Notes: generated by a model not told the origin, from the letters alone. A stretch of 64,000 nt of DNA from Sorangium aterium (GCF_028368935.1 NZ_JAQNDK010000002.1:1612001-1676000); one strand, 5' to 3'. Positions 18,179-28,274 are shown, counted from the first letter of the stretch. Numbers and translations: made by a program.

Positions 18179-20071
18179 TCAGACATCGTTGATCGTGATG
18201 CGCGCGCCCGAGGGGACGTCGTTGCGTGTCACCACCGAGCCGTCGGGGAACGTCACGCGGATATCGACCGACGCCGCGGCCCCCATCCCGATGATCAGCG
18301 GGAGCTGGCTCTGCTGCCGGTTGCCCCACTGGCCGGCGCCCACGAGGTAGGTCGCCACGCGATCCGCCCCGGTATAGCCGCCCGCGCGAAAGTCCCCGTC
18401 TCCGTCGAGATCCACGTCGACGCGCGCGCCGATCGCGTCGCGATCTTCCCTCACGTTCGCGTCGGTCGCATTGCCGTCCCGATCGGTGAGCATGCGGACG
18501 ACCGCGTAGCCCGGCGCGCGGCACGGCATGCCGGTCACGTCGCGGCGGTAGAGCGCCGTTCCCCCGAAGCTCGTGGTGAGGAGGTCGAGGTCGCCGTCGC
18601 CGTCGATGTCCGCGAACGAGCCGACCTGCTGCGTGGCGATCCCGAGCGAGGCGCCGGCGGCCGCGAACGTGCCCGCGTCGTTGCGGTAGAGCGTGTCGCC
18701 CACGTACGCGTCGAGGTCGCCGTCCTGGTCCCAGTCGGCCCACACGCTCGCGCTCAGGAACGATCCGTCTCCGAGCCCGACGCTCGCCGCCGCGGCGGCG
18801 GAGAACGGCGCGCCCGCGCCGGCGTTGTAATAGAGCAGATCGTCCGCGTCCCCGTCGCGCACCGAGAGGAGATCGAGGTCGCCGTCGGCGTCGATATCGA
18901 TCCAGGTCGCGCCGCCCCAGCGGGAGCCGGCCGTCCGCGTGTCCTCGAGCCCGGCCGACGTCGCGACGTCGGTCCAGCTCGGCGACGTGAAGCGGAAGAA
19001 GCGGTTACCGTTTCCCGTCGAGCCGGTGGCCACGTAAAGGTCGAGGTCGCCGTCGGCGTCCGGATCGGCCCACGCCGCGCTGTCGCCCTGGAGGAAGGTG
19101 CTGAACCGCGCGCTGTCATCGGCGAACGGCAGGGCTCCGTCGTTCCGGAACATGCCGGACGTGCCGAACTCCGAGCCGAAGAACAGATCGAGGTCGTTGT
19201 CGCGATCGTGATCGATCCACACCGCCGGGCCGGGCGTCGTCGTCGCGAACTCGAGGTTGGCCGAGAGCGCGACGTTCATGAACGTGCCGCTGCCGTCGTT
19301 GCGATAGAGCCGGTTCGGGATCGTGCCGTAGCGGGTGTCGTTGGCGACGAAGATGTCCATGTCACCGTCGTTGTCGAAGTCGGCGGCGATCACCGGGTAC
19401 TGCTCGGAGGTGGTGCCGACATCCCTGATGCCGCGCGCGGCGGCCCCCTCCGTGAACACGCCCGCGCCGTCGTTGATGTACAGGCCGCTGCCGCGCAGGA
19501 ACACGTCGGGATCGCCGTCGTTCTCGACGTCGAGCCACGCGACGACCGAGCTGCCCGTCGTCGCCGGCAGGCCCGAGGCCGCGGTCACATCGGTGAAGCG
19601 GAGGCCGCAGGAGACGACCGCAGGCCCATCGGTGCACACCCCCATCGCGCAGCCGCCGCACGCCCCGCTCGGGCACCCCGTGCACGCCGCGCCCTCCGGC
19701 GCCTGGTTCGCGACGCACTCGCCCGCGCCGTCGCACGTGTCGGCCGCGTCGCACTCGCCGGCCGCGGCCGCGCACTCGGTCCCCGCTCGCCGCGGCTCGG
19801 CGAAGCACTCGCCCTCGATGCACACGCCGCGCATGCAGCGGCCGTCGAGGTGGCTGCAGTCCACGCCGGCGCACAGCGGCCCGCCGCCGGTGCCCGCATC
19901 GCCGCCGCCGTCGTTTCTGCCGCCGGTGCCCGCATCGCCGCCGCCGTCGTTTCTGCTGCCGCCGCCGTTCCCGCCCCCGCCCTGGGGCTCTTCGCCGGAG
20001 AACGTCCTCGACTTCGCCGAGCAACCCACCGCGAGCAACGCCGCCGCGAAGGCGAGGAAAGACCGTTTCAC
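18179..20071 (-). CDS. FG-GAP/VCBS-repeat lipoprotein with ASPIC/UnbV-like C-terminus
   Basis: 630 residues. Lipobox Cys17 (LLAVGC), a Gly/Asn/Asp linker with a repeated RNDGGGDAGTGG unit, then a Cys-rich module (CAGVDCSHLDGRCMRGVC to CGGCAMGVC). From ~160 there are several FG-GAP/VCBS repeats with calcium-binding DxDxDGDxD-type motifs (DFDNDGDMDIFVAND, DPDADGDLDLYV, DIDGDGDLDLL), which form a beta-propeller. The last ~90 residues (DVDLDGDGDFRAGGY, ADRVATYLVGAGQWG, VDIRVTFPDGSVVTRNDVP) resemble ASPIC/UnbV. Probably a surface-exposed adhesion or binding protein. Confidence 0.85.
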   Translation of the reverse strand: MKRSFLAFAAALLAVGCSAKSRTFSGEEPQGGGGNGGGSRNDGGGDAGTGGRNDGGGDAGTGGGPLCAGVDCSHLDGRCMRGVCIEGECFAEPRRAGTECAAAAGECDAADTCDGAGECVANQAPEGAACTGCPSGACGGCAMGVCTDGPAVVSCGLRFTDVTAASGLPATTGSSVVAWLDVENDGDPDVFLRGSGLYINDGAGVFTEGAAARGIRDVGTTSEQYPVIAADFDNDGDMDIFVANDTRYGTIPNRLYRNDGSGTFMNVALSANLEFATTTPGPAVWIDHDRDNDLDLFFGSEFGTSGMFRNDGALPFADDSARFSTFLQGDSAAWADPDADGDLDLYVATGSTGNGNRFFRFTSPSWTDVATSAGLEDTRTAGSRWGGATWIDIDADGDLDLLSVRDGDADDLLYYNAGAGAPFSAAAAASVGLGDGSFLSASVWADWDQDGDLDAYVGDTLYRNDAGTFAAAGASLGIATQQVGSFADIDGDGDLDLLTTSFGGTALYRRDVTGMPCRAPGYAVVRMLTDRDGNATDANVREDRDAIGARVDVDLDGDGDFRAGGYTGADRVATYLVGAGQWGNRQQSQLPLIIGMGAAASVDIRVTFPDGSVVTRNDVPSGARITINDV

Positions 20072-20128
20072 GTTCGACCTCCGATCGTCACGCCCGCGGT
20101 CGCCGCGGGAAAAGCGATCCGGTCGAGA

Positions 20129-20170
20129 CTACAAGCAGCGCAGGACGTTGTCGTGCACGCGCTGCCAGGT
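20129..20170 (-). pseudogene. 3'-end remnant of the small cobJ-linked gene (third copy)
   Basis: On the minus strand this encodes WQRVHDNVLRCL followed by TAG, against WQLVRDNVLRCL-stop at the end of the 48362 gene. About 37 of 42 bases match (mismatches near 20134, 20144, 20154, 20160 and 20170). Nothing upstream continues the homology. It looks like a gene end left behind by an insertion or deletion event. Confidence 0.65.
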
Positions 20171-20191
20171 GGGTCGCGGCAGCTGTTGTCC

Positions 20192-20251
20192 GTCACGCCC
20201 CACGTCCTGCGGCGCACGTTCGCCACGCATCTGCTCGATCTGGGCACTTCG
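20192..20251 (+). pseudogene. tyrosine recombinase/integrase remnant
   Basis: The plus strand encodes VTPHVLRRTFATHLLDLGTS, a very good match to the HxLR-H/x-TFATHLL box of XerC/D-like and phage integrases, which carries the conserved His and second Arg of the active site. No tyrosine motif follows and no integrase N-terminus precedes, so it is a fragment. It directly follows the 3'-end remnant at 20129-20170, in the 204-bp gap between two lipoprotein genes. Confidence 0.6.
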
Positions 20252-20275
20252 ACTCGACGGCGCCGCTGCCCGACA

Positions 20276-21382
20276 TCACGGCAGCGGCAAGCCGAACATC
20301 GCCTCGCAGACGGCGACGTGCGCGCCGCAATTACCGGCGGCTCCGTGGTCGCCGTCCTTGAGCGCGAGCCGGTGCGACCCGCCGTACGGCGGCGCCGCGC
20401 CCGGGACGTCGACCTCGACGAGCTCGCCGGGGAGGCCGATGAGGTCGAATGCTTTGAGGTGATCCGAGTGCTGCTCATCGCGCTCGCCGGTCAATCCGAA
20501 CATGTGATCCACGGGCGTCGCCGACGGCTCCGACAGCCAGGTGGCGCTCACCGGGTTCGTGTCGCGCGGCCCGGCCAGCGACACAACCCGGTCGAGCCGG
20601 ACGACCTTGCCGATGCGGGCGGCCGAGCTCGCGCCGTGCGAGTGGCCGCTGAAGATGATGACCGACCAGCGCGGGCTCCCGTCGTCTTCGAGGAAGTAGC
20701 CCCAGTCGCCTCGCGGGTGGACCTCTTTCAGGTGCGCGAGCGCCTTCGCCAGCCGTGTTTCGATGCTGTCGGCCCTCGTCACCTCGATGAGCGCGGTGTG
20801 GTCCTGACCATCGAACGCCTCGAGCCGCGCGTCGCCGAACGTGTCCGGATCATTTTGAATGATGTCGTAGTCGTTCTTGTAGGCGACCGCGAACGCGTGA
20901 AAGCCGCGCGCGGCGACGAAGCGGGTGAGGTCGAGCGGGCCAGGAGGCTGGCTGCTCCCCGACAGCGTGACGACGAGCTTGCCCGCGAACCGCGCGACCC
21001 GAGTGTCGAGGAGGGCCACCTGCTCCAGGTCGCGGTCGGAGACCTCTGGATCGAGCTCGCTGGGCTTGAACCGGATCTCGCTGAGCTCGGGTGAGCTCGT
21101 GTCCACGTGCAGCTCGCGCGGCGCGCCGCCCGCGCCGCCTGCGCCGCCCGCGCCGTTCGCGCCGCCTGCGCCGCCCGCGCCGTTCGCGCCGCCTGCGCCG
21201 CCCGCGCCGCCCGCAGAGCCACCGACCCCGGAGGTCGCGGCGGCGCCGCCGGTCCCGGTGGTCGCGGTGCCCGTGGCTGCTCCGCCGCCAGCGCCCGGGG
21301 GGCCGCCGTCGCTCGACGAGCCGCCGCACGCCACGCACCCGAGCGTCCACCAGGCGCAACCGATCCACGCCGTAATCCGCAT
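20276..21382 (-). CDS. alpha/beta-hydrolase-like lipoprotein with Gly/Ala/Asn-rich linker
   Basis: 368 residues. The N-terminus has a short hydrophobic segment and a probable lipobox at Cys19 (VACG), followed by ~70 residues of low complexity, including repeated GGAGGANGA units (DNA repeat 21118-21220). The rest (from RELHVDTSSPEL) looks like an alpha/beta-hydrolase: LVVTLSGSSQPPG strand, nucleophile elbow GHSHGAS, VVSLAGPRDTNPVSATW and a late His (GDHGAAGN). The family is uncertain, similar to secreted esterase-like proteins. Active-site Ser is in GHSHG. It ends just downstream of the integrase scar and is divergent from the sigma-54 activator gene. Confidence 0.65.
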   Translation of the reverse strand: MRITAWIGCAWWTLGCVACGGSSSDGGPPGAGGGAATGTATTGTGGAAATSGVGGSAGGAGGAGGANGAGGAGGANGAGGAGGAGGAPRELHVDTSSPELSEIRFKPSELDPEVSDRDLEQVALLDTRVARFAGKLVVTLSGSSQPPGPLDLTRFVAARGFHAFAVAYKNDYDIIQNDPDTFGDARLEAFDGQDHTALIEVTRADSIETRLAKALAHLKEVHPRGDWGYFLEDDGSPRWSVIIFSGHSHGASSAARIGKVVRLDRVVSLAGPRDTNPVSATWLSEPSATPVDHMFGLTGERDEQHSDHLKAFDLIGLPGELVEVDVPGAAPPYGGSHRLALKDGDHGAAGNCGAHVAVCEAMFGLPLP

Positions 21383-21819
21383 GCTCGAAACGTTACCAGA
21401 TCACCTCCGGCGCACCGCGGTGGACGAGCCGGCTGGCGACGGCGGTCTCGCAGGGCGCCGCCGTCGCGTTCGCCGAGCTGGTGAGATACGCGCTCCCACG
21501 AGGATCCCCGCTCGCCCCTTTCTCGGGCAAGGCAGCGTCTACCTCGGCGTCCTCTGGCTCCAGCGCCGACGCTTCTATTTGCAGTGCGCCGGCCGCATTG
21601 GACGGCATCCACGCATGGCGTTCGGCCGCCTTATGGCGCGTCCGCCTTTCGGACCCGCGGCGGCTCCCGTGGTCCCTCCGGCAGGACGCCGGCGCTGCCA
21701 CGGCCTCCGAGTCAAGAGGGGGCTCGCGTCCCGCCCGGACGCACTGCGTCCGCGGGAGACGCGAGACTGTTCGTTCCACCTGGACCCCTCCCGGTTCTCC
21801 TGCTTTCCTGCTGCCTACC
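21383..21819. other. 437-bp divergent intergenic region
   Basis: Between the hydrolase lipoprotein (minus) and the sigma-54 activator (plus). The activator frame stays open through most of it, but the residues are Ser/Ala/Arg-rich and unlike the conserved protein, so I treat it as non-coding leader. It contains the hairpin at 21723-21765. No clear promoter hexamers were seen. Confidence 0.45.
21723..21765. promoter_or_regulatory. strong composite hairpin in the leader of the sigma-54 activator gene
   Basis: CTCGCGTC (21723-21730) pairs with GACGCGAG (21758-21765), CCGC with GCGG inside it, and GGACGC (21737-21742) with GCGTCC (21746-21751) around a 3-nt loop. It ends 54 bp before the proposed GTG start. 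It may be an RNA structure in the leader or an operator. Confidence 0.4.
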
Positions 21820-23577
21820 GTGACCGCATCCCGTGACGAGCGCTTCATCTCCCTCGTCCCCCGCCTCGTGTCGGCCACGTACTTCGACGAAGCTGCAACG
21901 GCGGTCCTCCAGGCCATGTTCACCTGCGTCGAAGAGACGCTCGCCGACAGCCCGTTCGCCAGCCGCGCTCGGATCCTGCGCGGCGTCGTCCACCTTCGTC
22001 CCGAGGACAGCTACCAGCGCCTCTTCGGCATCGACCGCCCGAGCGGCGCGCGCATCGAAGGCACCGGCTATCTCACCTCCGGCAGCGTCTGGAGCTGGAT
22101 CGAGAAGCACCGCTGTTCGGTCTCGATCGACGTCCAGCGCGCTTCGCTCCGCTCCTGGATGCCGGACGGGGCCATGGCGCTCCGCCACACGCCAGAGGCG
22201 GCCGGCATGCCCGGCGACGCGACGCGCGAGCGGATGCTCGGTCGCGACGCGACCCACGTCCATGTCGTCCCGCTGCGCGCGCCGGGCGGCAGCGTCGACG
22301 GCATGATCACGATCGAGGTGAGCTGCAGGGGGGCCGTCGGGCTCGAGCTCCCCTGGGCGGAGTGCCACGAGGAGCTGGCGATCCTCGCCAGCATCGCCGG
22401 GGCCTTCATCGCCGCCCGCGCGCTGCCGCTTCGCTCGGACGAGCCGGCGAGCCCGGACGAGTTCCTGCCGGTCGTCGGTCAGAGCACCGCGCACCTCGTC
22501 GAGCTGCTCCGCGCCTTCGCCCCACGGGACGACACCATCCTGATCACCGGCCCGACCGGCGCCGGGAAATCCAGGCTCGCGCGCTGGTGCCACGAGCACT
22601 CGCAGCGCCGGGGCCAGCCCTTCGAGTCGCTGGACCTCCTCGGCGTGCCCGAGGACCTGCAGATGGCCGAGCTGTTCGGCTGGAAGCGGGGCGCCTTCAC
22701 CGGAGCGGTCAAGGACAACCCGGGCGCTGTCGCCCGCGCCGCGAAGGGCACGCTCTTCCTCGACGAGATCGACAAGCTCTCGCTCAAGGCCCAGGCGGGC
22801 CTCCTGCGCTTCATCGAGGAGCGCGCTTACCGGATGCTGGGCGACGACGGGGCGGGGGAGCGCCGCGCCGACGCGCGCCTCCTCGTCGGCACCAACGCCG
22901 ATCTGCGCGCCGCCGTGCGCGCCGGCCGCTTCCGCGAGGACCTGTACTACCGCATCAACGTCCTGCCGGTGCGGCTGCTCCCGCTCGCCGAGCGGCTCGA
23001 CGAGCTCCCGCGCTGGGCCGACTTCATGCTGAACCGGCGCCATCAGGAGGCCGACGGCAAGGGGACGGCGCGCTTCGAGCCCGAGGCCATGAAGCTCCTC
23101 GTGTCCGCGCCCTGGCCGGGCAACCTGCGGCAGCTCGACAACATCGTCCGGCGCGCTTACGCGCTCCAGCTCGCGGGGCAGAGCGGCCTCGGCGGCGATC
23201 TGGTGATCCAGCGGCGCCACGTCGAGCGCGCGCTCACCTTCGACAGCGACGCCGAGCCGAGCGCGCTGACCAAGCTGCTCTGGCGGGCGGCGCTCAGCTT
23301 CGTGAACGAGGCCGAGCGACGCCGGGGCGGCAGCGCCCCGCTCCCGCTCGATCTGACCGACGCATTTCGCGGCATGGTCCTCGGCGCGGCGGTGCAGCGG
23401 ACGGGCAACCGTGACCACGCCTTCACGCTGCTCGGCCAGGAGATGCTGCTCAAGAACCGCAACCACCATCGGACGCTGCTGCGCGAGCTCTCGCGGGTGC
23501 GCGAGATCCTGGACCTGCTTGGAGGTGAGGTCGATCCGGATCTCCTCGCGGTGCTCGACGCCGACAAGGAGCCGTGA
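21820..23577 (+). CDS. sigma-54-dependent enhancer-binding protein
   Basis: 585 residues from the GTG at 21820 (VTASRDERF); an ATG at 21916 is the alternative start. The N-terminal ~200 residues look like a sensory GAF-type domain. The AAA+ domain has Walker A GPTGAGKS (244-251), the sigma-54 contact loop GAFTGA (291-296), Walker B GTLFLDEIDKL, and WPGNLRQLDNIVRRAY in the lid. The C-terminal ~90 residues replace the usual short Fis-type helix-turn-helix; a helical ending (LLGQEMLLKNRNHHRTLLRELSRV) may bind DNA. It precedes the TOMM cluster with the same orientation and is a plausible activator of it, although no good -24/-12 promoter was found. Confidence 0.88.
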   Translation: MTASRDERFISLVPRLVSATYFDEAATAVLQAMFTCVEETLADSPFASRARILRGVVHLRPEDSYQRLFGIDRPSGARIEGTGYLTSGSVWSWIEKHRCSVSIDVQRASLRSWMPDGAMALRHTPEAAGMPGDATRERMLGRDATHVHVVPLRAPGGSVDGMITIEVSCRGAVGLELPWAECHEELAILASIAGAFIAARALPLRSDEPASPDEFLPVVGQSTAHLVELLRAFAPRDDTILITGPTGAGKSRLARWCHEHSQRRGQPFESLDLLGVPEDLQMAELFGWKRGAFTGAVKDNPGAVARAAKGTLFLDEIDKLSLKAQAGLLRFIEERAYRMLGDDGAGERRADARLLVGTNADLRAAVRAGRFREDLYYRINVLPVRLLPLAERLDELPRWADFMLNRRHQEADGKGTARFEPEAMKLLVSAPWPGNLRQLDNIVRRAYALQLAGQSGLGGDLVIQRRHVERALTFDSDAEPSALTKLLWRAALSFVNEAERRRGGSAPLPLDLTDAFRGMVLGAAVQRTGNRDHAFTLLGQEMLLKNRNHHRTLLRELSRVREILDLLGGEVDPDLLAVLDADKEP

Positions 23578-23582
23578 GGGAG

Positions 23583-23613
23583 CGCTGGAGGCGCTCTCCG
23601 AGCGCCTCCAGCG
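23583..23613 (+). terminator. 13-bp perfect-stem hairpin after the sigma-54 activator gene
   Basis: CGCTGGAGGCGCT (23583-23595) and AGCGCCTCCAGCG (23601-23613) pair perfectly around a 5-nt loop, starting 5 bp after the stop codon. No T-tract follows, so it is either a factor-assisted terminator or a leader structure in front of the kinase/cyclase ATG, which is 15 bp further on. Confidence 0.6.
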
Positions 23614-23628
23614 ACCACGGGATCGAGC

Positions 23629-26600
23629 ATGCAGCGCTATGTCGCAGACGGTGCCGCGCTCGCACCAGGCGCCACGTTCGACGGGCGTTACGAGATCCTG
23701 GCGAAGCTCGGCCAGGGCGGCTTGGCGTTGTGCACAAGGCCCGCCAGCTCACCACCGGGCAGCCGATCGCCCTGAAGATCCTGCGCCTCGCCGAGCAGGG
23801 AGGCGCCGCGCAGGCCGACAGGCGGATCTCGCGCTTCCTGCGCGAGACGCGGCTCTGCGCCCAGCTCCACCACCCGAACATCGTCCAGCTCGTCGACGCG
23901 GGGCAGGCAGAAGATGGGACCCTCTACGCCGCGTTCGCCTTCGCGCCTGGCGACGACCTCGCCGCCCTGCTCGAGCGAGAGGGCGCGCTCGCGCCGCCCG
24001 AGGCGCGGCACCTGATGCTCCAAGTGCTCGACGCCCTCGCCTGCGCCCACGCAGCGAGCGTCGTCCACCGCGACCTCAAGCCCAGCAACATCATGGTCAT
24101 CCCCACGGGCGCCCGCCGCAACGCGCTGGTGCTCGACTTCGGGATCGGCGCCGCGCTCGACGACGGGCGATCCACGCGCCTGACCGGCAGCCACGACGCG
24201 CTGGGCACGCCCGGCTACGGGGCGCCGGAGCAGTGGCGCGGCGCCGAGGCTTCGCCGCGCGCGGATCTGTTCTCGTGGGGCCTCGTGTTCCTCGAGTGCC
24301 TCACGGGCAAGCCGGCGTACGGCGGCACGGAGGCCGAGATCTTCTACCGGCTGCTCGGCCCCGATCCCGTCCCGATCCCCGCTGCGCTCGAGCGCCACCC
24401 CCTCGGCGACCTGCTCGCCCGTGCTCTCCGCAAGGACGAAGGCGCGCGCGAGGTGACCGCCCGTGGGCTCTTCGAGGCGCTCGAGGCCTGCAACCTGCGC
24501 GGGCTCTCGCGCGAGGCGATGCTCGGCGCCGGCGGCCCGGCCGGCGGGGACACGCGGCCTCTGCCCTCGATCGCGACGGTCGCCACGCAGCTCGACCGGC
24601 GGAGGGGGCCCGCTCCGCCTGCGCTCGACGGCGAGCGCCGGCAGCTGACGGCGCTCTGCTGTCACCTGAGGGCACGCGCGGCCGTCGCGCAGGCCCTCGA
24701 CGCCGTCGATGTCGAGCGGCTGGACGACCCCCTGCGCGCGGCGCTCGCCCTGTGCGCGGACATCGGGCGCCGCCATGGGGGGTACGTGGCCGCGGCGTTC
24801 GGCGACGATCTGCTCGTCTACTTCGGCTACCCCAGCGCGGCGGAGGACGACGCCAGGCGCGCTGCCCGCGCGGCGCTGGCGATGGCCGGCGCCGCGCGAG
24901 CCGAGGACCCGCGCAGCGCCGCGCCGGGCGCGCAAATCGACGTGAGCGTCGGCCTCCACACCGGCCTCGTCGTCGACGGGAATCTCGGGGACCTCGAAGG
25001 CGCGTGCCTCGTCACCGGCGCCACCCCGCGGCTCGCCGCGCGGCTCGCCGCGCTGGCGCCGCCGGGATCCGTGGCGGTCAGCGCCGCGTCGCAAGCGTTG
25101 CTGCGCGCCTCCTTCGACCTCGAGAGCGAAGGGGGCCGCGCCATCGAGGGAATCGCGGCGCCGGTGGAGACCTACCGCCTCCGGCAGGAGCACGGCGCCG
25201 CGGCGAGCTGGCCGACCCCCGACGGCTCGAGGGCGCCGCTCTCTGGCCGGGCTCCGGAGCTCGGGCTCCTCGTGGAGCGGTGGCGCCGCGCGCGCGACGG
25301 GGCGGGCCAGTCGATCCTCATCACGGGCGAGCCCGGCATCGGCAAGAGCCGGCTGGCGCGCGCGCTGCGCGACGGGCTGGCGCGCGAGGCCCACACCTTT
25401 CTCGAGGCGCGGTGCTCGCCCGACACGCAAACCAGCCCCCTCCGTCCGGTGGTCGACCTGCTCGAGCGCACGCTCGGGCTCGATCAGGAGCCCGACGCGG
25501 GCGCCAAGATCGCGCGGATCGAGCGGGAGCTCGCCGGCCACGGCTTCACGCCGGCCGAGGCCATGCCGCTCTTCGTGCCGCTCTTCTCCCTGCCTCTCGG
25601 CGAACCGTACGCCCCGCTCGACGTCTCGGCGCAGCGGCACAAGGCGCTGACGCTCCAGGCCGTGGCGTCGCTGCTCCTCGCGATCGCCGACGAGCGGCCC
25701 GTCCTCCTGGTGGCGGAAGATTTGCATTGGGCCGACCCCACCACGATGGAGTTCCTCGAGCAGCTCGTTCGCGAGGCGCCCGCGGTCCCCATGTGCGTCA
25801 TCATGACGGCTCGCCCCGAGTTCTCACCGTCGTTCTCGACGGCCGACATGCTGCTGCTCCCTCTGAGCCGCCTGGAGCGCCCGCACATGGAGGAGATGCT
25901 CACCGGGCTCTCGGGCCACAAGGCGCTGCCTCCCGCCGTGATCGAGCAGGTGGCGGACCGCGCGGACGGGGTGCCGCTCTTCGCGGAGGAGCTGCTCCGG
26001 ATGATGGTCGATGCGCAGCTCCTGGTGGAGCGGGAGGATCGTTACGAGCTGACCCGGCCGCTCTCGGGGGCGGCGATCCCGGGGACGCTGCGGGCGCTGC
26101 TCACGGCGCGGCTGGATCGGCTTTCGCGCGCCAAGCAGACGGCCCAGCTCGCGGCGGCGATGGGCCGGGAGTTCAGCGTCAAGGTGCTCTCGGCCGCGAG
26201 CCCGCTCGGCCCGGCGGCGGTGGCAGAGGATCTGGAGCGCTTGACGAGCGCGGGGATCGTGCTGCGCAGGCGGCGGGGCAAGGAGGCGGTGGGGAGCTTC
26301 AAGCACGCGCTCGTGCGGGACGCGGCGTACGAGTCGCTGTCCACCGGCGCGCGGCAGCGGAGCCACGCGCGCGTCGCGAAGACGCTGGAGGAGGGGTTTC
26401 CGGAGGTGGTCCGGACGCGGCCGGAGCTGCTCGCGCACCATCACGCCGCGGCGGAGCAGAAGCGGGAGGCCGTGGGCTACGCGCAGAAGGCGGCGCAAGC
26501 GGCGCTGGCTCGGTCGGCGTACGTGGAGGCGATCACCGGGGCCAGGCAGGCCATCGCGTGGTTGCCGGCCATAGCGCAGGAGCACGAGCGAGCCGAGATG

Positions 26601-27794
26601 GAGCTCGGGCTGAACGGTATCCTCATGCCGGCGCTGATCACGACCAAGGGCTGGTCGGCGCCCGAGGTAAAGAGCATTTACGATCGGGCCATCGAGCTCG
26701 CCACGCAGACCGGCGAGCGGGAGCGGGGGAGCCAGGCGCTGCACGGCATGGCCATGTTCACGCTGTTCCGCGGCGATCTCACGGCGGCCCGGGACATCGC
26801 GACCCAGTGCGCGAAGCTGGCGGAGGACACGAATGACGTCGTCGCCCTGACGCAGGCGTCGCTCATCCTGGCGAACGTGACCACGTGGCTGGGGGACCAC
26901 ACCGAGGGCGAGCCTCACCACCGGCGTGTCATCGAGCTCTACCAGCCGGCAGAGTTGCCCGTCTACATGGCGCGTTATGGCTGGAATCCGAGCATCGTCG
27001 TGCGCGTGACCCACGCCATGAGCGCGTGTATTTGCGGCGAGCCGGACGGCGCGGTGCGGATCTACGAGGACGCGATCGCCGCGGCGGAAGCGACGGAGCA
27101 CCCCTTCACCATCGCCATTGCCTACCAGATCGGCGCGTGGATCCACCACCTCAGGCGCGAGGTGGCCGACACGCGGAGGTACGCCGACGCGCTGGGGAAG
27201 GTCGCCGTCGACCATGGATTCCCCGCGTTCATGGTGCTCGCCGACGCGCTGGGGGGTTGGGCCATGGTCCATTCGGGACAGGCGGAGCAGGGACTCGAGC
27301 GCGTCCGAGGCGCCATCGCGCGCTGGCGGCGAATGGGCTCGGGCATGGTCACGACCTTTTACGCCACGCACCTCGCCGACGCCTGTCTGGCCGCCGGCGC
27401 CGTCGAGGGCGCCCGCGAGGCGCTCGACGAGGCGCTCGGCGAGACGTTCACGACACAGGAGCGCTGCTACCATCCGGAGCTCTACCGGCTGCTCGGGGAG
27501 GTGTGGCGGGCCAGCGGAGACCCAGGGCAGGCGGAGGCCGCGTTCGCGAGCGCGAGGGACATGGCCGAGGCGCAGACGGCCCGGCTCTTCGCGCTGCGCG
27601 CGCAGGTGGCTCTCGTTCGCCTGCGCAGGGCTGAAGGGCGCGTGGCGCTCGACGACATCGAGCGGCTCCGCCGGCTCCGGTCGGGCATCACCGACATTCC
27701 GGATGCTCGCGAGGCCGACTCGCTGCTGTTTGCGGGCGCAGGCCAGCCGAGCGCCGGCGAGGGCCCGAGGGGCTCAGGACGGCGACCAACGTGA
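23629..27794 (+). pseudogene. TOMM-system kinase/cyclase/ATPase fusion, single-base frameshift in the kinase glycine loop
   Basis: About 1,388 codons, close to the ~1,350 residues I recall for the TOMM kinase/cyclase fusion family. The ATG at 23629 starts MQRYVADGAALAPGATFDGRYEILAKLGQGG; one base is missing at about 23722, and the frame continues as GVVHKARQLTTGQPIALKIL. The expected FG of the loop needs TTC where the DNA has TT. The rest is intact: HRDLKPSN near 24067, a class-III nucleotide cyclase domain (~24640-25180: RRQLTALCCHL, FGDDLLVYFGYPSAAEDDA, VSVGLHTGLVVDG), an AAA ATPase (Walker A GEPGIGKS near 25330, VAEDLHWADP) and TPR-like repeats to the end. It could be a real inactivation of the kinase or a sequencing error. 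A second start inside could still give the cyclase/ATPase part. Confidence 0.8.
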
Positions 27795-27804
27795 CAGAGG
27801 AGGA
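27795..27804 (+). promoter_or_regulatory. strong ribosome binding site deciding the 27809 start
   Basis: AGAGGAGGAT lies immediately upstream with ideal spacing to the ATG at 27809. It overlaps the last codons and stop region of the kinase/cyclase gene, so the small gene is probably in the same operon. The GTG at 27791 lacks such a site. Confidence 0.6.
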
Positions 27805-27808
27805 TACG

Positions 27809-28228
27809 ATGAAGGATGAGAATGCGACCAGCACGGCACAGAAGGGGGCGACGGACGACAAGAGCACGACCAGCGCAGCAAAGGAGGACACGAGAGGTGA
27901 TAAAGATGCGCTGGATGAGCAATGTTGGGGTTTTACGATGATCCTCGCTGTGCAGAACAAAGAGGGCACCGAGACCCTGTACTATGAGGTGCCATCGGAC
28001 GCGTTGACGAAGAAGCGCTATCGTAGGCCAGCAGATTCAGTGCAATCGTGGTGCAACGATCTGGTGGGTATGGGCGCGCAGATAGGACACGTGGCGTACG
28101 AGGCGGATCCCCAGCAGCTGGTGGATATGGACGCGCGGGTGGGACGCGAGAAAGCGCCGAAAGTACCGGTGACCTCGGATTTCTGCGGCACCTACCTGGT
28201 CAACCTGACCGGCTTCAGGCGCCGGTAG
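27809..28228 (+). CDS. small hypothetical protein of the TOMM cluster, 139 aa
   Basis: Not recognised. Residues 1-35 are a charged Lys/Asp/Thr/Ser-rich stretch with no signal peptide; residues ~38-139 look folded (CWGFTMILAVQNKEGTETLY, VQSWCNDLVGMGAQIGHVAY, SDFCGTYLVNLTGFRRR) with three Cys. The codon use is visibly less GC-rich than in neighbouring genes, suggesting recent arrival. It sits between the kinase/cyclase and the YcaO gene. It could be a second precursor or a partner protein, but I see no leader/core pattern. Confidence 0.6.
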   Translation: MKDENATSTAQKGATDDKSTTSAAKEDTRGDKDALDEQCWGFTMILAVQNKEGTETLYYEVPSDALTKKRYRRPADSVQSWCNDLVGMGAQIGHVAYEADPQQLVDMDARVGREKAPKVPVTSDFCGTYLVNLTGFRRR

Positions 28229-28274
28229 CCGGGGGCGCCTGAGCCCGCGCCGCTCTCTGCGAGATCCTGACGGC

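Noticed and set aside
21118..21220. GCC/GTTCGCGCC tandem run as a CRISPR-like or satellite repeat
   Set aside because: It encodes the Gly/Ala/Asn-rich linker of the lipoprotein at 20276 in frame; unit length and lack of spacers do not fit CRISPR.
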